A stretch of DNA of 10,750 nt from Pedococcus sp. (GTDB lineage: Bacteria; Actinomycetota; Actinomycetes; Actinomycetales; Dermatophilaceae): NCBI GenBank assembly GCA_025936615.1, contig JAICSZ010000032.1, forward strand, positions 1 through 10,750, in the 5' to 3' direction. A program made the translations under genes and the position numbers. Below, in pieces: positions 5,183-10,147 of the stretch. Each line of letters begins with the position of its first letter. Position 1 is the first letter of the stretch. The notes under the pieces are model-generated. The model saw only the letters and a program-made list of their open reading frames with translations. It ran no database searches and was not told where the DNA came from.

Positions 5183-6531
5183 TGCCCTCGAGCTCCGGCG
5201 CCTCCCGTGCCACGAAGGGCGCCGCCCGCAAGCCCAGGTCGGGCGCGCTGGCCGCGGGTGCCGCACGCGCGTCGGGCGAGCGGGCCAAGCGACGCAGCAC
5301 GCCGCTGCTCGCCGGCGAGGCGCCCACGGCTGCTGGCGGGGAGCCGGCGTCCGGAGCCGAACCGCCTCCGCCGACCGACTCACCTGCGACCGGCGGCAGG
5401 CACCGCCCGCAGCCGGTGGCCAAGGCCGTCCCGAGCCGCAAGGCAGTGGTCCGCTCGGGGACACGTACGGCCAAGCCGGACAAGCCGGCGCGCAAGCGGG
5501 CCGCGAAGCAGGCCACGCGGCATACCGGTGAACGCCCGGTGCGCGCACTGCAGGCGGTCCGCGAGGGGGACCCCGCCCCGCCCCCCGTCGCGCCCCCGGG
5601 TGCGCCCACGATCGTCCCGGGGGTCGAGGAGCTGCTGGAGACCGGTGTCGCCGCGGTGCGCCTGGGGGCGCAGGCGGCAGGGGTCTCACCTGCCGACGTC
5701 GAACGGCACCTCGCGTCGCTGTTGGCAGCCCTGCGCCGCAGGCTGACCGGCGACTACACCGTGGACGAGTTCGGCTTCGACGAGGACTTCACGGAGAGCT
5801 TCTACCTGCCCGTGCTCCGGCCGTTGTACCGCAAGTGGTTCCGCGTCGAGGTGCGCGGCATCGAGAACGTCCCGGCCGAGGGCGGGGGGCTGGTGGTCGC
5901 CAACCACTCCGGCACCATCGCCATGGACTCGCTGATGACCCAGGTCGCGGTCCACGACGAGCACCCCGCCCACCGGCACCTGCGGATGCTGGGGGCCGAC
6001 CTGGTCTTCTCGACCCCCGTCGTCGGCGAGATGGCCCGCAAGTCCGGCTCGACGCTCGCCGCCAACCCAGACGCCGAACGCCTGCTGTCCGGCGGCGAGC
6101 TGTGCGGCGTCTGGCCCGAGGGCTTCAAGGGCGTCGGCAAGCCGTTCAGCGAGCGGTACAAGCTCCAGCGGTTCGGCCGCGGCGGCTTCGTCTCGGCGGC
6201 GCTGCGCACCGGCGTCCCGATCATCCCGTGCTCGATCGTCGGTGCCGAGGAGATCTACCCCATGATCGGCAACCTCAAGACGGTGGCGCGGCTGGTCGGT
6301 GCACCGTATGCGCCGATCACGCCCACCTGGCCGCTGCTGGGGCCGCTGGGGCTCATCCCGCTGCCCAGCAAGTGGATCATCGAGTTCGGCTCACCGGTGG
6401 AGACCGGCGACCTCGGCCCGGGTTCGGCGGACGACCCCATGCTCGTCTTCGACCTCACCGACCAGGTGCGCGAGACGATCCAGCAGACCCTCTACTCGCT
6501 GCTCATGCAGCGCCGCTCGGTCTTCTTCTGA
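5182..6531 (+). CDS. PlsC-like lysophospholipid acyltransferase-family protein with long disordered N-terminus (Rv0502-like)
   Basis: A probable membrane-associated acyl-CoA/acyl-ACP-dependent acyltransferase, 449 residues. Residues 1 to about 140 are low complexity, rich in Ala, Pro, Lys and Arg, and probably disordered. A helical linker (about 145-190) follows, then the PlsC/LPLAT domain (about 205-449). Block I is NHSGTIAMD, with catalytic H242 and D249; this is HX6D spacing rather than the classical HX4D. Block III is WPEG (311-314) in VWPEGFKGVGKPF. Block IV is probably VPIIPCSIVGAEE. The sequence LLGPLGLIPLPSKW may dip into the membrane. The ATG at 5182 overlaps the previous stop (TGATG) and has AAGGA about 7 nt upstream, so it is translationally coupled to the SDR gene. 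The acyl acceptor is unknown. The gene converges on rsbN with a 28-nt gap in which I see no convincing terminator. Confidence 0.87.
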   Translation: MPSSSGASRATKGAARKPRSGALAAGAARASGERAKRRSTPLLAGEAPTAAGGEPASGAEPPPPTDSPATGGRHRPQPVAKAVPSRKAVVRSGTRTAKPDKPARKRAAKQATRHTGERPVRALQAVREGDPAPPPVAPPGAPTIVPGVEELLETGVAAVRLGAQAAGVSPADVERHLASLLAALRRRLTGDYTVDEFGFDEDFTESFYLPVLRPLYRKWFRVEVRGIENVPAEGGGLVVANHSGTIAMDSLMTQVAVHDEHPAHRHLRMLGADLVFSTPVVGEMARKSGSTLAANPDAERLLSGGELCGVWPEGFKGVGKPFSERYKLQRFGRGGFVSAALRTGVPIIPCSIVGAEEIYPMIGNLKTVARLVGAPYAPITPTWPLLGPLGLIPLPSKWIIEFGSPVETGDLGPGSADDPMLVFDLTDQVRETIQQTLYSLLMQRRSVFF

Positions 6532-6559
6532 GGGGCCGCTTCCCCGGCAGCCCCGGCCG

Positions 6560-7768
6560 CTACGGCAGCTTCGGCGCCGACAGCGTGACCGGCGGCAGCG
6601 ACACGGTCACCGGTCCGGCACCGATCGGTGGCTCGGTCACCGTGGCACCCCCGGTGCCGATGGTGGCCGAGGGCAGCGGTAGCGACACGCTGCCGGAGGG
6701 GACGCCGGGAACCGACGCGCTCACGCTCGGTGGGTTGAGCGTCGCGCCGTCGGTGGACAGCGTCGCGCCCGTCCCCGAACCGCCGATGGTCACCCCGCCG
6801 GTGCCGGCGGTGGCGCCCGGTGCGGGGACGGTTCCGCCACCGGCTGGGTTGGTCACCGCGCTGCCGGGGACGGTGATGCCCCCGGAGGTGGTGCGGGGCG
6901 AGGGGGTGGCTGACCCCGATGCACCGCTGGTCAGTGCGGTGCTCGGGACGGTGAGGTCGTCCACTGCCTGCGACGCCGCGTCGCTGCACGCGGACCCGCA
7001 CGCCGCGAGCCGGCGCACTGTCGTGGCCTGGGTGTCGTGGAGCAGCGCCTCGAGCTGACCGACCAGCTTCAGCGAGTCGGCCGGGGCCTCGGTGCGCAGG
7101 GCCTCGACCTGGGGCAGGGCGCGGGCGGCGAAGTCCCGCTGCGCGAGCAGCGCCTGCGGGTTGCCGGTGTCGGTCCAGGCGGCATCCAGCGACCGCTGGC
7201 CGGCACGGACGCTGTCGATCGCCGCTTGGACCGCCACGTTGACCTCACCCCCGTCGGGGTGGCGGTGGCCGGCGAGGTCGCGGGCGTCGGAGATGTGCTC
7301 CTGCGCCTGCGCCAGCTGGGTGCGCCCGCGGTCGAGGTCGCTGTCGGCCATGCGCACGGCGACGCTGTCCAGCCAGGCCTTGACGGGGTAGAGGGTGTCG
7401 CCGGGCAGGGTGCTGCGGGAGGCGATGCCCACCAGGCCGCCGACGATGAGAGCGGTGGCGACCGCGCCCGCCAGCAGTCGAGGGAGGCCACGGCCGACCA
7501 CGACCACGACGGGGGCGCTCCGCACCTCACCACGACGCGCGGCCGCGCTGCGCGCGGTGGCCTGGCTCGGGGTGGGCAGGGAGGCCGCCTCGACCATCAG
7601 CCGCTCGCGCAGCTGGGTGACGAAGGCGGCGTCGGGCACCGGCCCGGCGCCGCGCAGGTCGACGAGGTGACGGCTCGTCGAGAGCAGGTCGGCAATCTCG
7701 GCGTCGCTCGGCGGCTGCCCCTCGAGGGCCTGCTGGAACCGGTCTGCCGGACGGTTCAGGAGACGCAT
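6560..7768 (-). CDS. rsbN: RsbN-like membrane anti-sigma factor (DUF5667) with long Ser/Thr/Gly/Pro outer tail
   Basis: A 402-residue predicted single-pass membrane protein encoded directly downstream of the BldN-type sigma factor; in Streptomyces, RsbN at this place binds and inhibits BldN. Order of parts: a cytosolic N-terminal region of about 95 residues (RFQQALEG...AEIADLLSTSRHL, the likely sigma-binding part); one transmembrane helix (about 97-117, LLAGAVATALIVGGLVGIAS); and a DUF5667-type helical outer domain starting LPGDTLYPVKAWLD (about 121-255), with C257 and C261 at its end. Last is a low-complexity tail (about 272-402) with loose GG-hydrophobic-Thr and PSVS/LPLPS motifs. The ATG at 7768 has a purine-rich GGGGAGAGGGG upstream at a long distance. 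Its own promoter upstream fits the BldN consensus. The link to RsbN rests on position and architecture. Confidence 0.82.
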   Translation of the reverse strand: MRLLNRPADRFQQALEGQPPSDAEIADLLSTSRHLVDLRGAGPVPDAAFVTQLRERLMVEAASLPTPSQATARSAAARRGEVRSAPVVVVVGRGLPRLLAGAVATALIVGGLVGIASRSTLPGDTLYPVKAWLDSVAVRMADSDLDRGRTQLAQAQEHISDARDLAGHRHPDGGEVNVAVQAAIDSVRAGQRSLDAAWTDTGNPQALLAQRDFAARALPQVEALRTEAPADSLKLVGQLEALLHDTQATTVRRLAACGSACSDAASQAVDDLTVPSTALTSGASGSATPSPRTTSGGITVPGSAVTNPAGGGTVPAPGATAGTGGVTIGGSGTGATLSTDGATLNPPSVSASVPGVPSGSVSLPLPSATIGTGGATVTEPPIGAGPVTVSLPPVTLSAPKLP

Positions 7769-7811
7769 GCCGACACCCCTCTCCCCAGCCCTGCGGTCTT
7801 CGTGCTCAAAG

Positions 7812-7830
7812 TCGTTCGTGCTGAGAACGA
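7812..7830. repeat. Inverted repeat over the rsbN promoter start region
   Basis: TCGTTC (7812-7817) and GAACGA (7825-7830) are exact inverted copies 7 bp apart. The second covers the -10 of the predicted BldN promoter and the first lies just past the expected transcription start. It could be an operator, or a 5'-end hairpin in the rsbN mRNA if transcription begins upstream. Confidence 0.35.
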
Positions 7831-7851
7831 GGAGGTCGTGCCGAAGTTACG
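7824..7851 (-). promoter_or_regulatory. Predicted BldN-dependent promoter of rsbN
   Basis: Read on the minus strand, CGTAAC (7851-7846), exactly 16 bp, then CGTTCT (7829-7824). The published consensus for Streptomyces sigma-BldN, as I recall it, is CGTAAC-16 bp-CGTTGA, so the -35 and spacer match fully and the -10 matches in its CGTT core. It lies in the 111-bp gap between bldN and rsbN, with a predicted start near 7816 and a leader of about 48 nt. This would let active sigma factor raise the level of its own inhibitor. Confidence 0.72.
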
Positions 7852-7879
7852 CGCCGGCACGTGGCGCAATGCCCTTCCC

Positions 7880-8653
7880 TCACAGGTCCACATCGGCCAG
7901 CTCCCTGTGCAGGGCGCGCACCGCGCGCAGCTGGAGCTGCTTGACCGCACCCTCGGACTTGCCGAGCACCTTGGCGGTCTCGGCGAGGGTGAGGCCCTGC
8001 AGGAACCTCAGCACCACGCACTCGGCCTGCTCCGGCTTGAGGCCCTTGACGGCCTCGAGCAGCCGCTCGTCCCGCAGCCGGTCGAGCACCTCGCCCTCGG
8101 GTGCAGCCTCGACCCGCGGGTCGGCGTCGAGCATGTCCGCCGTGCTGACCTCGAACCGGAACCGTGCGGACTTGGCGTTGTCGGTGATCAGGTTGCGGGC
8201 GATGGTCACGAACCATGCGGCGATGTCGCGGCCCTGCCAGGAGAAGGAGTCCATCCGGCGCAGGGCGCGCAGGAACGTCTCGGAGGTGATGTCCTCCGCG
8301 AGCTGCTGGCCGCCGACCCGGACGTAGACGTAGCGGTACACGGTGTCGACGTAGCGCTCGTAGAGCACGCCGAACGCCTCCGCGTCGCCACGCTGGGCGA
8401 GCTCGACCAGCGCCGAGATGCGCTCGAAGTCCTGCGGCGCCTCGCCGGGCGCGAAGCCCGCGCGGGCAGCGCTGCCTCCGCCGACGTCGCCGCCGGGGAG
8501 CCGGCCGGCCTCGTCGGCGACGCTGAGCAGTACCCGGAGGGAGGCCAGGAAGCCAGCCGTGGCCGGGCCCATGCCGTGGGGGCCGTGACCTGCGCGCCAC
8601 CCGCTCGTTGGCACGGTGGACAGGGCAGGCACCACGGGTCGCCGGACCAGCAC
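7880..8653 (-). CDS. bldN: BldN-type ECF RNA polymerase sigma factor
   Basis: An extracytoplasmic-function sigma factor with regions sigma-2 and sigma-4. Sigma-2 includes LVELAQRGDAEAFGVLYERY, the core-binding AEDITSETFLRALRRM, and the promoter-melting SWQGRDIAAWFVTIARNLI. Sigma-4 includes LKPEQAECVVLRFLQGLTL and the HTH LAETAKVLGKSEGAVKQLQL. The match to Streptomyces BldN is very close, including the linker EVSTADMLDAD. An N-terminal extension rich in Ala, Gly and Pro precedes sigma-2; Streptomyces BldN is made as a pro-protein with an extension of about 86 residues. The coordinates use the first ordinary start codon after the ribosome-binding site (GTG at 8653; 257 residues). A perfect AGGAGG (8712-8707) instead precedes an in-frame ATC at 8701, which would give 273 residues. 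An ATG at 8572 is a third option. An RsbN-like gene follows. The start is uncertain; the identity is not. Confidence 0.9.
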   Translation of the reverse strand: MLVRRPVVPALSTVPTSGWRAGHGPHGMGPATAGFLASLRVLLSVADEAGRLPGGDVGGGSAARAGFAPGEAPQDFERISALVELAQRGDAEAFGVLYERYVDTVYRYVYVRVGGQQLAEDITSETFLRALRRMDSFSWQGRDIAAWFVTIARNLITDNAKSARFRFEVSTADMLDADPRVEAAPEGEVLDRLRDERLLEAVKGLKPEQAECVVLRFLQGLTLAETAKVLGKSEGAVKQLQLRAVRALHRELADVDL

Positions 8654-8706
8654 CGCGAGTGTGCTGGCGGTGCTGCGTGGTGGGCGCGCGAGGATGCGGA
8701 TGGAGA

Positions 8707-8712
8707 CCTCCT
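8707..8712 (-). promoter_or_regulatory. Shine-Dalgarno of bldN, facing an ATC codon
   Basis: Minus-strand AGGAGG is followed after 5 nt by ATC CGC ATC CTC in the bldN frame. No ATG, GTG or TTG lies within the proper distance. Weak promoter-like hexamers CTGACA (8749-8744) and GAAACT (8726-8721), 17 bp apart, lie upstream. Either the gene uses a rare ATC start, or there is a base error here. Confidence 0.5.
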
Positions 8713-8727
8713 GACCGCCCAGTTTCC

Positions 8728-8737
8728 CCGATATCGG
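8728..8737. promoter_or_regulatory. 10-bp palindrome in the bldN promoter region
   Basis: CCGATATCGG is a perfect palindrome 16 bp upstream of the bldN Shine-Dalgarno, between the two weak promoter-like hexamers. It is a candidate operator for a regulator of bldN. In Streptomyces bldN is controlled by BldD, but this motif does not look like a BldD site. Confidence 0.3.
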
Positions 8738-8834
8738 CCCCTTTGTCAGGCGAGACGTGCACCACAGGCGCGCTCTGCCGCGGGGCCGGCCACGCGGCAT
8801 ACGACACCCACCACGGGGCGAAGGTCTCGTAGCA

Positions 8835-8850
8835 CGCCGAACGTTCGGCG
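8835..8850. terminator. 16-bp perfect palindrome after the HAD gene
   Basis: CGCCGAACGTTCGGCG lies 25 nt past the HAD stop on the minus strand. As RNA it forms a 6-bp stem with an ACGT loop and no U-run, so it is a modest terminator at best. ACGTTCGGCG (8841-8850) recurs as ACGTTCAGCG (8871-8880) exactly 30 bp away, so a protein-binding role is also possible. Confidence 0.4.
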
Positions 8851-8874
8851 ACCGGGCCAACCTTGGGCGGACGT

Positions 8875-9690
8875 TCAGCGGCCGCGGCGCCGCGCCGCGG
8901 CGGCCAGCGCCCCGGCCAGGGCCGCCGTGGCCACCGCCTGCGCCCCAACCTTCACCGCGCGTCGGCCGGTGCGGTAGTCGCGGATGGTCCAGCCGTTGGC
9001 CCTCGCGTGCTCGCGCAGCGCGCTGTCCGGGTTGATCGCGCACGGGTGGCCGACGAGGGAGAGCATGGGGATGTCGTTGGCCGAGTCGGAGTAGGCCGAG
9101 CACCTGGACAGGTCCAGCCCGCGCTGGTCGGCCAGCGCCTCGATGGCGCGGGTCTTGGCCGCGCCGTGGAGGAAGTCGCCGACCATCCGTCCGGTGTAGA
9201 CGCCGTCGACGGACTCCGCCACCGAGCCCAGCGCGCCGGTCAGGCCCAGCCGCGTGGCAATCACCTCCGCCACCTCGACCGGGGTGGCGGTGACCAGCCA
9301 GACCTCCTCGCCGGCGTCGAGGTGGATCCGCGTCAGCGCCTGCGTGCCCGGCCAGATCCTGCCCTGCATCGCCTCGTCGAAGATCTCCTCGCCGATGGTG
9401 TGGATCTCGGCGACCGAGTGGCCCGCGATGAAGCCCAGCGCCTGGGCCCGGATCTGCTCGACGTGCTCGAGGTTCTCCCCCAGCAGGGCGAACCGGACCT
9501 GCTTCCAGGCCATCGAGCTCACGTCCCGCAGGGTGAAGAAGTCGCGCCGCCACAGCCCGCGCGCAAGGTGCCAGATCGAGGCGCCCCGCATGATCGTGTT
9601 GTCGACGTCGAAGAAGGCCGCCACACCCGGTTCGCGGGGCACACCCAGGGCTGCGTCGAGCTCGGCAGCCCGGTACACCCCCTCAGCCAT
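8875..9690 (-). CDS. HAD-IB family hydrolase (SerB-like phosphatase)
   Basis: A haloacid-dehalogenase-fold phosphatase of subfamily IB, 271 residues. All four motifs are intact: motif I FFDVDNTIM (nucleophile D28, acid/base D30), motif II LVTAT (T134), motif III lysine K179 in HGAAKTRAIEAL, and motif IV YSDSANDIPML (D202, D206). The alpha-helical C1 cap lies between about residues 45 and 125. The C-terminus (about 247-267, Ala-rich, then RRRGR) could be an amphipathic or membrane-associated helix, which classical SerB lacks. The best-known relative by position and type is M. tuberculosis SerB1 (Rv0505c). Many members of this group are not phosphoserine phosphatases and some act on lipid phosphates, so the substrate is left open. 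The ATG at 9690 is preferred because TATCGT ends 7 nt upstream (leaderless). Divergent from the glutaredoxin-like gene. Confidence 0.88.
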   Translation of the reverse strand: MAEGVYRAAELDAALGVPREPGVAAFFDVDNTIMRGASIWHLARGLWRRDFFTLRDVSSMAWKQVRFALLGENLEHVEQIRAQALGFIAGHSVAEIHTIGEEIFDEAMQGRIWPGTQALTRIHLDAGEEVWLVTATPVEVAEVIATRLGLTGALGSVAESVDGVYTGRMVGDFLHGAAKTRAIEALADQRGLDLSRCSAYSDSANDIPMLSLVGHPCAINPDSALREHARANGWTIRDYRTGRRAVKVGAQAVATAALAGALAAAARRRGR

Positions 9691-9697
9691 GGCGCAC

Positions 9698-9703
9698 ACG
9701 ATA
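9698..9703 (-). promoter_or_regulatory. -10 element for the leaderless HAD gene
   Basis: Minus-strand TATCGT ends 7 nt before the ATG at 9690, and no Shine-Dalgarno is present. Exactly 17 bp (9704-9720) separate it from the -10 of the divergent gene, so each -10 occupies the -35 position of the other. Confidence 0.6.
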
Positions 9704-9720
9704 GGCGGGCCGCCGCGGCA

Positions 9721-9726
9721 TACAGT
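9721..9726 (+). promoter_or_regulatory. -10 element for the leaderless glutaredoxin-like gene
   Basis: TACAGT ends 6 nt before the GTG at 9733 with no Shine-Dalgarno between. The geometry is identical to that at acuC and at the epimerase-like gene. Confidence 0.6.
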
Positions 9727-9732
9727 GGGCCG

Positions 9733-9987
9733 GTGGCACCCACCCAGGCGCCGGTGCGCATCACCCTGATCGGCAAGCCCGGCTGCCACCTGTGCGACGA
9801 GGCGCGGACGGTGATCGAGCGGGTGGCGGCCGAGCTCGCCGTGGGCTGGGAGGAGCTTTCGATCGCCGACGAGCCGGGTCTCGCGGAGCAGTACTGGGAG
9901 CAGATCCCGGTCACCCTGGTGGACGGCCGGCAGCACGACTACTGGCGGGTGGACGAGGGCCGGCTGCGGGCCGCGCTCGGTGCCTGA
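9733..9987 (+). CDS. Glutaredoxin-like thiol-disulfide protein (DUF836 type)
   Basis: An 84-residue thioredoxin-fold protein with a CxxC redox site, C18-H-L-C21, in LIGKPGCHLCDEA, and the cis-proline strand IPVTLVDG typical of small glutaredoxin-like proteins. The end, YWRVDEGRLRAAL, is conserved in the group. M. tuberculosis Rv0508 holds the same position near hemA. The redox partner is unknown; actinobacteria generally lack glutathione, so mycothiol or thioredoxin reductase are candidates. The GTG at 9733 is taken as the start because a -10 hexamer ends 6 nt upstream and the protein then has the family length; the open frame continues upstream without meaning. It shares a 42-bp divergent promoter region with the HAD gene and lies upstream of rex, which suggests a redox-themed neighbourhood. 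Confidence 0.86.
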   Translation: MAPTQAPVRITLIGKPGCHLCDEARTVIERVAAELAVGWEELSIADEPGLAEQYWEQIPVTLVDGRQHDYWRVDEGRLRAALGA

Positions 9988-10053
9988 CGAGGTGGTGTGG
10001 CACCGTGCGGCGACCATGCCGTCCCATGCTGCGGCCCCCGGGCGCTTGTGACT

Positions 10054-10071
10054 TTGTGCATCCCTTCACAA
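10054..10071. promoter_or_regulatory. Rex operator (ROP) upstream of rex
   Basis: TTGTGCATCCCTTCACAA is an 18-bp near-palindrome that fits the Rex site of Streptomyces (TGTGAACGCGTTCACA core). The outer TTGTG/CACAA arms match fully and only one inner base pair deviates. A second TTGTG half-site (10046-10050) lies 8 bp upstream. The operator covers the -35 and the start of the spacer of the predicted rex promoter, so bound Rex would block its own transcription when NADH is low. Confidence 0.82.
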
Positions 10072-10082
10072 GAGCGTAGCCT
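10054..10082 (+). promoter_or_regulatory. Promoter of rex
   Basis: TTGTGC (10054-10059), 17 bp, TAGCCT (10077-10082). Predicted transcription start about 10089, giving a leader of about 60 nt. The -35 is the left arm of the Rex operator. Confidence 0.55.
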
Positions 10083-10086
10083 GCAG

Positions 10087-10138
10087 AGGCTCCCGTCCGC
10101 TCCAGCCAGGTGCGGGCTGCCGCCATGAGAAGGAGCCT
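10087..10138 (+). other. Possible leader stem hiding the rex Shine-Dalgarno
   Basis: AGGCTCC (10087-10093) can pair with GGAGCCT (10132-10138), enclosing most of the rex leader and covering most of the AGGAG (10131-10135) upstream of the TTG start. The loop is long (38 nt) but may hold further pairing. The first bases lie at the estimated transcription start, so the stem depends on the exact 5' end. Confidence 0.3.
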
Positions 10139-10147
10139 GGAAGACCC

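Noticed and set aside
4010..5689. A 559-codon minus-strand open frame opposite the SDR and acyltransferase genes
   Set aside because: Shadow of clear plus-strand genes with conserved motifs; composition is Arg/Pro/Ala/Gly-rich without domains.
6532..6559. Bidirectional terminator between the acyltransferase and rsbN
   Set aside because: Only a 4-bp GGGG/CCCC pairing can be made and no T-run exists on either strand.
8835..8850. LexA/SOS box
   Set aside because: The palindrome contains GAAC directly followed by GTTC; the actinobacterial SOS box needs 4 bp between these half-sites.
7037..8977. A 646-codon plus-strand open frame across rsbN and bldN
   Set aside because: It is the antisense shadow of two well-supported minus-strand genes; long open frames opposite GC-rich genes are common, and its protein has no recognisable domain.
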